Positions 1 through 10,265 of a stretch of 64,000 nt of DNA are shown one piece after another. The DNA lies in NCBI GenBank assembly GCA_024349245.1, contig JALDNG010002733.1, positions 1-64,000 of the forward strand. The letters run 5' to 3'. Made by a program: the position numbers and the translations under genes. The notes beneath the pieces are model-generated. The model was given only the letters and a program-made list of their open reading frames with translations. It did not search any database and was not told where the DNA came from. The first letter of the stretch is position 1. Each line of letters begins with the position of its first letter. This DNA comes from Neodontobutis hainanensis. Its lineage: Eukaryota > Chordata > Actinopteri > Gobiiformes > Odontobutidae.

Positions 1-72
1 TTAATGATTTTATAAGTTCATAAAAGCTTGACTTTATGTTTTTAACAGAAACATGAGGCATTTTCAAGCCTG

Positions 73-599
73 AGTCCATCCACCTGCTGCCTCAATGTTT
101 TACCCACTAGATTTCTAAAATCAGTACTAAGCAGTTTGTTAACACAACTCACTGATTTAGTCAATAGTTCCTTACAGTCTGGAACATTTCTAAAGGCCCT
201 AAAACTGCTGTCATCAAGCCTCTCCTAAAGAAGAGAACTGCTTTGATCCATTAAAGTCAGGATTCAGACAGAAAGTACTTTGTTTTGGTTGGTAACTGTG
301 TATCAGACCAAATGACCCTGACATGTGGGGTTCCACAGAGGTCTATCTTGGGACCCCTATTATTCATGCTTCCTTTGGGCCAGTTGATACGCAGCTGTGA
401 CGTATCCTACCATAATTATGCAGATGATACTCAGATTTACATGTCACTCACAGCAGGTGAAAATGGACCAATCCATTCACTGTGTCAGTCTGACATGTGG
501 ATGCAAAATAATTTTCGCCAACTGAACAGAGACAAGACTGGACTAATCATCTTTGGACCACAGAAAGTGTCAGCAGTCACCTCAAGTCTGTTTCTCTAA
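73..599 (+). pseudogene. LINE reverse-transcriptase fragment, unit 1 (L2/CR1/Rex-like)
   Basis: This is a decayed piece of a non-LTR retrotransposon RT. Its N-terminal part (73-200) reads LPTRFLKSVLSSLL and VNSSLQSGTF, followed after a frame change by a VIKPLLKKRT block, the usual start of the fish L2/CR1/Rex RT domain. An internal deletion then joins it to an open stretch at 285-599. That stretch contains a TCGVPQxSILGPLLF block (RT motif 4/5), the catalytic YADDTQIY box, and a C-terminal LNRDKTGLIIFGP block. The open stretch begins at a TTG, not an ATG, and lacks the fingers and thumb expected of a working RT, so it is a fossil. The same fragment sits at the same place in every unit, so it was in the founder unit before amplification. 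The LINE clade is assigned by motif memory only. Confidence 0.85.
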
Positions 600-771
600 A
601 ATCTAAAAATCTGTAATGTTCCTGGTCCAAGCACTGAATTTCACATGAAGGTTGGATTCTGGTTTATAATTTAGGATTCTAGTTTGCCAGTTGGGTCAAG
701 CTAGAAACAGGTTCCAATGTTTCTAAAAAAGTATATGACTGTACTGTAGGTCACCCTGAGTCTTTAGCACT

Positions 772-942
772 AAGTCCCGTTGTAAAATTCCAATGTCCAT
801 GAACCCACTACTTAGTTATATTGAATATAAAAATATATTGACCCTACAATATTTAAGAGCTGAGATAAAGAGATCCCACTTTAGATTTATTCAATATAAC
901 AAAAAGTGGGTTTGTGGACAGTGGAATTTTACAACAGGACTT
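772..942. repeat. Imperfect palindrome (MITE-like or hairpin), once per unit
   Basis: The left arm starts AAGTCCCGTTGTAAAATTCC and the right arm ends GGAATTTTACAACAGGACTT. The arms continue inward through TGTCCA..AACCCACT and GTTATATTGAATA on both sides, giving about 55-60 bp of imperfectly paired sequence around a roughly 50-bp AT-rich centre. The single-strand form would fold into a long hairpin. Size and symmetry fit a foldback MITE. No clear target duplication could be settled, and the transposon superfamily is unknown. The element recurs at about offset 770 in every unit (for example 4170-4340, 7568-7740), so it predates the amplification. Confidence 0.65.
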
Positions 943-1133
943 TAGTTTTCCTACTCTTGGGGCTTGCTGACTTCAGCTAAATAGTTTTTATTGAAATATA
1001 AATCTGTGGAGAAGCTTTTGTTCTGCTTTTTTTCAGTTTTTGGTTAAAGAAAATATGATGGTTAGATGACCATTTAGTGCTGACATGATACTTTAGATAT
1101 GGACAAAGACACAATGTACATTATATAGATCTA

Positions 1134-1155
1134 ACACGTCTCTTTTGAGGTGTGT
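1134..1155. repeat. Short hairpin with TTTT loop
   Basis: ACACGTCTC and GAGGTGTGT flank a TTTT loop, with 7 of 9 pairs Watson-Crick. Unit 4 has ACACGCCTC (near 11329), which adds one pair. It recurs in every unit, about 20 bp right of the position hit by the LTR element in unit 15. No function is assigned. Confidence 0.4.
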
Positions 1156-1285
1156 CTCTCCCCCAACCATCTTAGCTCAGCCAAGGCCAGAAGCCAGAAA
1201 CTGCCATCGAAATCAGAGCGAGGGGCCGGAGCAAAGAGTAGCCCCACTGAACACTGAGTACTGAAGGTAGAGCCTGAACAGAATG

Positions 1286-1312
1286 GGTGCATGTCATTAG
1301 ATTTAATGCACC
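1286..1312. repeat. Perfect 7-bp inverted repeat hairpin
   Basis: GGTGCAT and ATGCACC are separated by 13 bases. The hairpin is unchanged in the units checked. It sits about 200 bp upstream of the tRNA-Gly gene. It could be structural or accidental. Confidence 0.4.
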
Positions 1313-1388
1313 AAGGAGACCAAGTGGTTTCAAGGAACGGGAAAACTTAGGGGATGATTAGACTTTTTGACCTAATAGAACATTATAC

Positions 1389-1478
1389 GGGATACTGATG
1401 GATTGCTGAAGGTGTTGATCACACCATTACTACGCAAATGCCTTAAAGCAATCAGGTAGACCACTGAGCTATGGTCCC
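1389..1478 (-). pseudogene. tRNA-like remnant, antisense, once per unit
   Basis: Read on the - strand, this starts GGGACCATAGCTCAGTGGTC. That resembles a tRNA 5' end with an A box (TAGCTCAGTGG). About 50 nt later comes a perfect 5-bp stem (GGTGT/ACACC) where a T-arm would be, but it lacks the TTCRA loop. The 3' end pairs only with the first four bases (GGGA/TCCC). The D stem and anticodon stem do not close well, so no isotype can be named. It may be a dead tRNA gene or the head of a tRNA-derived SINE. The same sequence lies about 30 bp upstream of tRNA-Gly in all units. Confidence 0.3.
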
Positions 1479-1509
1479 ACTGACAGAGACCTTAAAAACC
1501 TTGCTAAGG

Positions 1510-1578
1510 GCATTGGTGGTTCAGTGGTAGAATTCTCGCCTGCCACGCGGGAGGCCCGGGTTCGATTCGGCTAATGCA
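1510..1578 (+). tRNA. tRNA-Gly-GCC: tRNA-Gly(GCC), unit 1, T-arm 2 nt short
   Basis: Eukaryotic glycine tRNA. The A box TGGTTCAGTGG, the anticodon loop CTGCCAC (GCC) and the B box GGTTCGATTC are all present. The 3' strand of the T stem reads CGG where the intact unit-3 copy has CCCGG, leaving 69 nt and breaking the T stem. Acceptor pairs GCATTGG with CTAATGC, including one G-U. No T4 run follows directly; the nearest sequence is GTGTTTCTATT. As written the tRNA would not fold properly; whether the deletion is real is uncertain. Confidence 0.85.
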
Positions 1579-2870
1579 GTGTTTCTATTATGGGTCCAGT
1601 GCCATGTTTCTTAAAAGGTGGCTTCACAAGAAAATGTATCAACACACAAGAGCAACCCTTGGTGGACATGAGTCTGAAGTCCACCTTCAGGCTCATACAA
1701 AATTACAACATACTAAAAAAGTAAACACAAACATATCTAACCTCTCTAATGCGATGGTTGAACTGCTTCTCTTTGGTGAGACGCGTCTGATTTTAGATGG
1801 CAGTGATAATGATGACGATGATGATACTTTTCCAAGTTTGTGTCAGTTAGTCTTGAACGGAATAAATTTTTGCAAGAGTCAGTTTTGAAAAGAACTGCTC
1901 ACAGCAGTAGGTTGTCCCAAACATAGATGCAAACTCATGTGCATGTATCCTCAGAACGTACATGCAGGTTATAGAAGTCGAGCAGAGGGAGGTTGTTGTA
2001 TTAAGCTTTGAATTCGTCATTGCTTTGCAGCTCAATAATTTTGTGTTGCAGGTTATCAGGCACATCAGATGGTTCCACGATGGTTAAACTGTCTGATTTT
2101 GCTGTTGAATAAACACCATTGTTCTTTGAGCAGACACAGCTCAACAGAAGAATAAAAATGCTATAAAAATAAAAGGCTGGAGTTCATTTAACATCAAGTG
2201 TAAAATTGAATTAACAAGTTTCTCCTTATTTATTCAAGTTATCCAAAATAGCAACCATTAACATTAATTTAGTGTTTCAATGCAGAGCATTCATTGCATC
2301 ATTAAAAGGTTTTTTTAATGTAAAGGGTCCAACAATGAGAGTGGAGCAAAACTCCAGCTCTAAAAAAAAAAAAAAAAAAAAAAAGAGTGAGTAAAGAAAG
2401 GAAGGGTGATATGAAAACTCTGTTATTTTGAGTTGCTGTGAGGAACATTCTCAATTAACCCAAACAGTGGTTGTGTTGTATCCACTGTCTCCAGACATTT
2501 GTCAGAACTGTACCAGAAAATACATACTCGTTTTTTCTAGTCCCAGGATCTGTAATTTTTTTCCACATTTTTCCCTTTTGTAAGTGATAATATTCATTCT
2601 CCTCCAATATTTGTGTCCCAGTTATTCTTATCGCTTTCTTACCGTGTAGGGTTGGAATGACACTGATAGTTAGTGCCACTAATAGGTCTCGTTCTTATTG
2701 ATACATAGAATAGCTTTGCAAAATAGCAAACAAGGCTTTTTATTTAGATCCCGCTTTTAGATCTTTAACTTCTTCAAATCTTTGAGCGCGCTCCGTGTCA
2801 CAAACAAATGTAATATAAAATCTATTTATTATCAGACTATTTATAGGTTTTTTTCCAGCATTAAAGGTGT
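1579..2870. other. Inter-tRNA spacer with poly(A) run, once per unit
   Basis: No gene is recognised. The spacer contains a short GAT-rich run (about 1804-1826), a TATAAAAAT box at 2163-2171 with no gene after it, and a TGGAG/CTCCA 5-bp hairpin. This is followed by a poly(A) run at 2362-2384 whose length varies between units. It also holds a GC-alternating spot (GAGCGCGCTCC, about 2784) that differs in length between units. Two short antisense frames recur here in every unit (2065-1847 and 2679-2455 in unit 1). They show no family motif and change by frameshift between copies, so they are not called genes. Confidence 0.6.
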
Positions 2871-2941
2871 GCCGTGATCGTATAGTGGTTAGTACTCTGC
2901 GTTGTGGTCGCAGCAACCCCGGTTCGAATCTGGTCACGGCA
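2871..2941 (+). tRNA. tRNA-His-GTG: tRNA-His(GTG), unit 1, T-arm 1 nt short
   Basis: Histidine tRNA. Acceptor GCCGTGA pairs with TCACGGC. Anticodon stem CTGCG/CGCAG encloses loop TTGTGGT (GTG). The T stem starts CCCCGG but the 3' strand reads CTGG instead of CCGGG. A TTTT terminator lies about 18 nt downstream (ACTTCCTTTTAG). Confidence 0.85.
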
Positions 2942-3398
2942 CCAAATGTCAACTTCCTTTTAGTTCAGATCAATGACAGAGACGATGGAGAAAGTGTACA
3001 ATTTAGAATGAATGGTAAGGTTTTAACTCATGAAAGAATGAAACAAAGCACACACATGTAGACAATAGTACAGGATAAGGTTTGCTTTGGCAAAGGTAAA
3101 CAATACATCATCTTTTATATCATGCTGTAAAAGTGGTAGGAGGCGTATCGTTCAAGGAGTACCAGGACTTCTTGTCATAATAAACCACTTTTCAACCTGA
3201 GGCCCTGGGAGAGAACACTCACCCCTAGCTCTATAGCTACAGTCAAAAGTTGAGGATTGGAGAAAAGAAAGACAGTTAGATTGTCTAATCAGATAAATCT
3301 GATTCAAATCCTCCAAACAGATAAGTTCAGGTTCTGCTCAAACAGACCTGAAACTTGCAGTGTTCAATGTCAGGTCTTTGAGTAAAAATATTTTTTAA
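2942..3398. other. Spacer between tRNA-His and the next unit's LINE fragment
   Basis: AT-rich sequence with the Pol III T-run just after tRNA-His. Beyond that, and through the equivalent interval of each unit, I see no coding or RNA feature. It ends with the TTTTTAATTAATGATTTT stretch used here as the unit boundary. Confidence 0.6.
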
Positions 3399-3470
3399 TT
3401 AATGATTTTATAAGTTCATAAAAGCTTGACTTTATGTTTTTAACAGAAACATGAGGCATTTTCAAGCCTG

Positions 3471-3995
3471 AGTCCATCCACCTGCTGCCTCAATGTTTTA
3501 CCCACTAGATTTCTAAAATCAGTACTAAGCAGTTTGTTAACACAACTCACTGATTTAGTCAATAGTTCCTTACAGTCTGGAACATTTCTAAAGGCCCTAA
3601 AACTGCTGTCATCAAGCCTCCTAAAGAAGAGAACTGCTTTGATCCATTAAAGTCAGGATTCAGACAGAAAGTACTTTGTTTTGGTTGGTAACTGTGTATC
3701 AGACCAAATGACCCTGACATGTGGGGTTCCACAGAGGTCTATCTTGGGACCCCTATTATTCATGCTTCCTTTGGGCCAGTTGATACGCAGCTGTGACGTA
3801 TCCTACCATAATTATGCAGATGATACTCAGATTTACATGTCACTCACAGCAGGTGAAAATGGACCAATCCATTCACTGTGTCAGTCTGACATGTGGATGC
3901 AAAATAATTTTCGCCAACTGAACAGAGACAAGACTGGACTAATCATCTTTGGACCACAGAAAGTGTCAGCAGTCACCTCAAGTCTGTTTCTCTAA
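3471..3995 (+). pseudogene. LINE RT fragment, unit 2
   Basis: Same fragment as in unit 1. The 104-codon YADD-containing part (3681-3995) translates identically. It differs in the upstream block, where the pyrimidine stretch before the KKRT codons is two bases shorter. Confidence 0.85.
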
Positions 3996-4902
3996 AATCT
4001 AAAAATCTGTAATGTTCCTGGTCCAAGCACTGAATTTCACATGAAGGTTGGATTCTGGTTTATAATTTAGGATTCTAGTTTGCCAGTTGGGTCAAGCTAG
4101 AAACAGGTTCCAATGTTTCTAAAAAAGTATATGACTGTACTCGGTAGGTCACCCTGAGTCTTTAGCACTAAGTCCGTTGTAAAATTCCAATGTCCATGAA
4201 CCCACTACTTAGTTATATTGAATATAAAAATATATTGACCCTACAATATTTAAGAGCTGAGATAAAGAGATCCCACTTTAGATTTATTCAATATAACAAA
4301 AAGTGGGTTTGTGGACAGTGGAATTTTACAACAGGACTTTAGTTTTCCTACTCTTGGGGCTTGCTGACTTCAGCTAAATAGTTTTTATTGAAATATAAAT
4401 CTGTGGAGAAGCTTTTGTTCTGCTTTTTTTCAGTTTTTGGTTAAAGAAAATATGATGGTTAGATGACCATTTAGTGCTGACATGATACTTTAGATATGGA
4501 CAAAGACACAATGTACATTATATAGATCTAACACGTCTCTTTTGAGGTGTGTCTCCCCAACCATCTTAGCTCAGCCAAGGCCAGAAGCCAGAAACTGCCA
4601 TCGAAATCAGAGCGAGGGGCCGGAGCAAAGAGTAGCCCCACTGAACACTGAGTACTGAAGGTAGAGCCTGAACAGAATGGGTGCATGTCATTAGATTTAA
4701 TGCACCAAGGAGACCAAGTGGTTTCAAGGAACGGGAAAACTTAGGGGATGATTAGACTTTTGACCTAATAGAACATTATACGGGATACTGATGGATTGCT
4801 GAAGGTGTTGATCACACCATTACTACGCAAATGCCTTAAAGCAATCAGGTAGACCACTGAGCTATGGTCCCACTGACAGAGACCTTAAAAACCTTGCTAA
4901 GG

Positions 4903-4970
4903 GCATTGGTGGTTCAGTGGTAGAATTCTCGCCTGCCACGCGGGAGGCCCGGTTCGATTCGGCTAATGCA
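4903..4970 (+). tRNA. tRNA-Gly-GCC: tRNA-Gly(GCC), unit 2, 3 nt short
   Basis: Same gene as in unit 1. This copy also lost one G before the T loop (GGCCCGGTTC), so both strands of the T stem are shortened. Anticodon GCC is intact. Confidence 0.8.
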
Positions 4971-6266
4971 GTGTTTCTATTATGGGTCCAGTGCCATGTT
5001 TCTTAAAAGGTGGCTTCACAAGAAAATGTATCAACACACAAGAGCAACCCTTGGTGGACATGAGTCTGAAGTCCACCTTCAGGCTCATACAAAATTACAA
5101 CATACTAAAAAGTAAACACAAACATATCTAACCTCTCTAATGCGATGGTTGAACTGCTTCTCTTTGGTGAGACGCCTGATTTTAGATGGCAGTGATAATG
5201 ATGACGATGATGATACTTTTCCAAGTTTGTGTCAGTTAGTCTTGAACGGAATAAATTTTTGCAAGAGTCAGTTTTGAAAAGAACTGCTCACAGCAGTAGG
5301 TTGTCCCAAACATAGATGCAAACTCATGTGCATGTATCCTCAGAACGTACATGCAGGTTATAGAAGTCGAGCAGAGGGAGGTTGTTGTATTAAGCTTTGA
5401 ATTCGTCATTGCTTTGCAGCTCAATAATTTTGTGTTGCAGGTTATCAGGCACATCAGATGGTTCCACGATGGTTAAACTGTCTGATTTTGCTGTTGAATA
5501 AACACCATTGTTCTTTGAGCAGACACAGCTCAACAGAAGAATAAAAATGCTATAAAAATAAAAGGCTGGAGTTCATTTAACATCAAGTGTAAAATTGAAT
5601 TAACAAGTTTCTCCTTATTTATTTAAGTTATCCAAAATAGCAACCATTAACATTAATTTAGTGTTTCAATGCAGAGCATTCATTGCATCATTAAAAGGTT
5701 TTTTTTAATGTAAAGGGTCCAACAATGAGAGTGGAGCAAAACTCCAGCTCTAAAAAAAAAAAAAAAAAAAGAGTGAGTAAAGAAAGGAAGGGTGATATGA
5801 AAACTCTGTTATTTTGAGTTGCTGTGAGGAACATTCTCAATTAACCCAAACAGTGGTTGTGTTGTATCCACTGTCTCCAGACATTTGTCAGAACTGTACC
5901 AGAAAATACATACTGCTTTTTTTTCTAGTCCCAGGATCTGGTAATTTTTTTTCCACATTTTTCCCTTTTGTAAGTGATAATATTCATTCTCCTCCAATAT
6001 TTGTGTCCCAGTTATTCTTATCGCTTTCTTACCGTGTAGGGTTGGAATGACACTGATAGTTAGTGCCACTAATAGGTCTCGTTCTTATTGATACATAGAA
6101 TAGCTTTGCAAAATAGCAAACAAGGCTTTTTATTTAGATCCCCTTTTTAGATCTTTAACTTCTTCAAATCTTTGAGCGCCGCGCTCCTGTGTCACAAACA
6201 AATGTAATATAAAATCTATTTATTATCAGACTATTTATAGTTTTTTTTTTCCAGCATTAAAGGTGT

Positions 6267-6338
6267 GCCCTGATCGTATAGTGGTTAGTACTCTGCGTTG
6301 TGGTCGCAGCAACCCCGGTTCGAATCCTGGTCACGGCA
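6267..6338 (+). tRNA. tRNA-His-GTG: tRNA-His(GTG), unit 2, acceptor-stem mismatch
   Basis: Full length at 72 nt, but the 5' end reads GCCCTGA. Position 4 is C opposite C, a mismatch in the acceptor stem seen in no other copy. The T stem 3' strand is CCTGG (one change from CCGGG). Confidence 0.8.
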
Positions 6339-6867
6339 CCAAATGTCAACTTCCTTTTTAGTTCAGATCAATGACAGAGACGATGGAGAAAGTGTACAAT
6401 TTAGAATGAATGGTAAGGTTTTAACTCATGAAAGAATGAAACAAAGCACACACATGTAGACAATAGTACAGGATAAGGTTTGCTTTGGCAAAGGTAAACA
6501 ATACATCATCTTTTATATCATGCTGTAAAAGTGGTAGGAGGCGTATCGTTCAAGGAGTACCAGGACTTCTTGTCATAATAAACCACTTTTCAACCTGAGG
6601 CCCTGGGAGAGAACACTCACCCCTAGCTCTATAGCTACAGTCAAAAGTTGAGGATTGGAGAAAAGAAAGACAGTTAGATTGTCTAATCAGATAAATCTGA
6701 TTCAAATCCTCCAAACAGATAAGTTCAGGTTCTGCTCAAACAGACCTGAAACTTGCAGTGTTCAATGTCAGGTCTTTGAGTAAAAATATTTTTAATTAAT
6801 GATTTTATAAGTTCATAAAAGCTTGACTTTATGTTTTTAACAGAAACATGAGGCATTTTCAAGCCTG

Positions 6868-7393
6868 AGTCCATCCACCTGCTGCCTCAATGTTTTACCC
6901 ACTAGATTTCTAAAATCAGTACTAAGCAGTTTGTTAACACAACTCACTGATTTAGTCAATAGTTCCTTACAGTCTGGAACATTTCTAAAGGCCCTAAAAC
7001 TGCTGTCATCAAGCCTCTCTAAAGAAGAGAACTGCTTTGATCCATTAAAGTCAGGATTCAGACAGAAAGTACTTTGTTTTGGTTGGTAACTGTGTATCAG
7101 ACCAAATGACCCTGACATGTGGGGTTCCACAGAGGTCTATCTTGGGACCCCTATTATTCATGCTTCCTTTGGGCCAGTTGATACGCAGCTGTGACGTATC
7201 CTACCATAATTATGCAGATGATACTCAGATTTACATGTCACTCACAGCAGGTGAAAATGGACCAATCCATTCACTGTGTCAGTCTGACATGTGGATGCAA
7301 AATAATTTTCGCCAACTGAACAGAGACAAGACTGGACTAATCATCTTTGGACCACAGAAAGTGTCAGCAGTCACCTCAAGTCTGTTTCTCTAA
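6868..7393 (+). pseudogene. LINE RT fragment, unit 3
   Basis: The 104-codon part (7079-7393) is unchanged. The upstream block is one base shorter than in unit 1, which opens a long antisense frame (7130-6837) that has no independent support. Confidence 0.85.
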
Positions 7394-8300
7394 AATCTAA
7401 AAATCTGTAATGTTCCTGGTCCAAGCACTGAATTTCACATGAAGGTTGGATTCTGGTTTATAATTTAGGATTCTAGTTTGCCAGTTGGGTCAAGCTAGAA
7501 ACAGGTTCCAATGTTTCTAAAAAAGTATATGACTGTACTCGGTAGGTCACCCTGAGTCTTTAGCACTAAGTCCCGTTGTAAAATTCCAATGTCCATGAAC
7601 CCACTACTTAGTTATATTGAATATAAAAATATATTGACCCTACAATATTTAAGAGCTGAGATAAAGAGATCCCACTTTAGATTTATTCAATATAACAAAA
7701 AGTGGGTTTGTGGACAGTGGAATTTTACAACAGGACTTTAGTTTTCCTACTCTTGGGGCTTGCTGACTTCAGCTAAATAGTTTTTATTGAAATATAAATC
7801 TGTGGAGAAGCTTTTGTTCTGCTTTTTTCAGTTTTTGGTTAAAGAAAATATGATGGTTAGATGACCATTTAGTGCTGACATGATACTTTAGATATGGACA
7901 AAGACACAATGTACATTATATAGATCTAACACGTCTCTTTTGAGGTGTGTCTCTCCCCAACCATCTTAGCTCAGCCAAGGCCAGAAGCCAGAAACTGCCA
8001 TCGAAATCAGAGCGAGGCCGGAGCAAAGAGTAGCCCCACTGAACACTGAGTACTGAAGGTAGAGCCTGAACAGAATGGGTGCATGTCATTAGATTTAATG
8101 CACCAAGGAGACCAAGTGGTTTCAAGGAACGGGAAAACTTAGGGGATGATTAGACTTTTGACCTAATAGAACATTATACGGGATACTGATGGATTGCTGA
8201 AGGTGTTGATCACACCATTACTACGCAAATGCCTTAAAGCAATCAGGTAGACCACTGAGCTATGGTCCCACTGACAGAGACCTTAAAAACCTTGCTAAGG

Positions 8301-8371
8301 GCATTGGTGGTTCAGTGGTAGAATTCTCGCCTGCCACGCGGGAGGCCCGGGTTCGATTCCCGGCTAATGCA
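8301..8371 (+). tRNA. tRNA-Gly-GCC: tRNA-Gly(GCC), unit 3, intact
   Basis: The only full-length 71-nt glycine copy in the window. T arm CCGGG-TTCGATT-CCCGG pairs completely, the anticodon loop is CTGCCAC, and the discriminator base is A. It is the best candidate for a functional tRNA-Gly here and the reference for the shortened copies. Confidence 0.93.
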
Positions 8372-9665
8372 GTGTTTCTATTATGGGTCCAGTGCCATGT
8401 TTCTTAAAAGGTGGCTTCACAAGAAAATGTATCAACACACAAGAGCAACCCTTGGTGGACATGAGTCTGAAGTCCACCTTCAGGCTCATACAAAATTACA
8501 ACATACTAAAAAAGTAAACACAAACATATCTAACCTCTCTAATGCGATGGTTGAACTGCTTCTCTTTGGTGAGACGCCTGATTTTAGATGGCAGTGATAA
8601 TGATGACGATGATGATACTTTTCCAAGTTTGTGTCAGTTAGTCTTGAACGGAATAAATTTTTGCAAGAGTCAGTTTTGAAAAGAACTGCTCACAGCAGTA
8701 GGTTGTCCCAAACATAGATGCAAACTCATGTGCATGTATCCTCAGAACGTACATGCAGTTTATAGAAGTCGAGCAGAGGGAGGTTGTTGTATTAAGCTTT
8801 GAATTCGCCATTGCTTTGCAGCTCAATAATTTTGTGTTGCAGGTTATCAGGCACATCAGATGGTTCCACGATGGTTAAACTGTCTGATTTTGCTGTTGAA
8901 TAAACACCATTGTTCTTTGAGCAGACACAGCTCAACAGAAGAATAAAAATGCTATAAAAATAAAAGGCTGGAGTTCATTTAACATCAAGTGTAAAATTGA
9001 ATTAACAAGTTTCTCCTTATTTATTCAAGTTATCCAAAATAGCAACCATTAACATTAATTTAGTGTTTCAATGCAGAGCATTCATTGCATCATTAAAAGG
9101 TTTTTTTTTAATGTAAAGGGTCCAACAATGAGAGTGGAGCAAAACTCCAGCTCTAAAAAAAAAAAAAAAAAAAAAGAGTGAGTAAAGAAAGGAAGGGTGA
9201 TATGAAAACTCTGTTATTTTGAGTTGCTGTGAGGAACATTCTCAATTAACCCAAACAGTGGTTGTGTTGTATCCACTGTCTCCAGACATTTGTCAGAACT
9301 GTACCAGAAAATACATACTCGTTTTTTTTTCTAGTCCCAGGATCTGGTAATTTTTTTTCCACATTTTTCCCTTTTGTAAGTGATAATATTCATTCTCCTC
9401 CAATATTTGTGTCCCAGTTATTCTTATCGCTTTCTTACCGTGTAGGGTTGGAATGACACTGATAGTTAGTGCCACTAATAGGTCTCGTTCTTATTGATAC
9501 ATAGAATAGCTTTGCAAAATAGCAAACAAGGCTTTTTATTTAGATCCCGTTTTAGATCTTTAACTTCTTCAAATCTTTGAGCGCGCGCTCCGTGTCACAA
9601 ACAAATGTAATATAAAATCTATTTATTATCAGACTATTTATAGTTTTTTCCAGCATTAAAGGTGT

Positions 9666-9735
9666 GCCGTGATCGTATAGTGGTTAGTACTCTGCGTTGT
9701 GGTCGCAGCAACCCGGTTCGAATCTGGTCACGGCA
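9666..9735 (+). tRNA. tRNA-His-GTG: tRNA-His(GTG), unit 3, 2 nt short
   Basis: One C is missing before the T loop (AACCCGGTTCG) and the 3' T-stem strand reads CTGG. Acceptor and anticodon stems are intact. Confidence 0.8.
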
Positions 9736-10265
9736 CCAAATGTCAACTTCCTTTTAGTTCAGATCAATGACAGAGACGATGGAGAAAGTGTACAATTTAG
9801 AATGAATGGTAAGGTTTTAACTCATGAAAGAATGAAACAAAGCACACACATGTAGACAATAGTACAGGATAAGGTTTGCTTTGGCAAAGGTAAACAATAC
9901 ATCATCTTTTATATCATGCTGTAAAAGTGGTAGGAGGCGTATCGTTCAAGGAGTACCAGGACTTCTTGTCATAATAAACCACTTTTCAACCTGAGGCCCT
10001 GGGAGAGAACACTCACCCCTAGCTCTATAGCTACAGTCAAAAGTTGAGGATTGGAGAAAAGAAAGACAGTTAGATTGTCTAATCAGATAAATCTGATTCA
10101 AATCCCCTCCAAACAGATAAGTTCAGGTTCTGCTCAAACAGACCTGAAACTTGCAGTGTTCAATGTCAGGTCTTTGAGTAAAAATATTTTTAATTAATGA
10201 TTTTATAAGTTCATAAAAGCTTGACTTTATGTTTTTAACAGAAACATGAGGCATTTTCAAGCCTG

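Noticed and set aside
1055..1115. Box C/D snoRNA in the ATGATGG...GCTGACATG stretch of each unit
   Set aside because: The C box is not a clean RTGATGA, the D box is common by chance, and no terminal stem brings the two together.
1847..2065. 72-codon antisense frame repeated in nearly every unit
   Set aside because: No domain, signal or promoter is seen, and unit 7 breaks it by a single base loss. Its conservation equals that of the surrounding spacer.
5809..6069. Antisense frame of 60-86 codons near the poly(A) spacer in each unit
   Set aside because: Its length and end change with indels in a T-run, so it is not maintained as protein.
6837..7130. 97-codon antisense open frame over the LINE fragment (also 10235-10528, 13633-13926, 20482-20724)
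   Set aside because: It is antisense to the recognisable RT blocks and appears only in units where the upstream stretch is shorter by one base, so it is a shadow.
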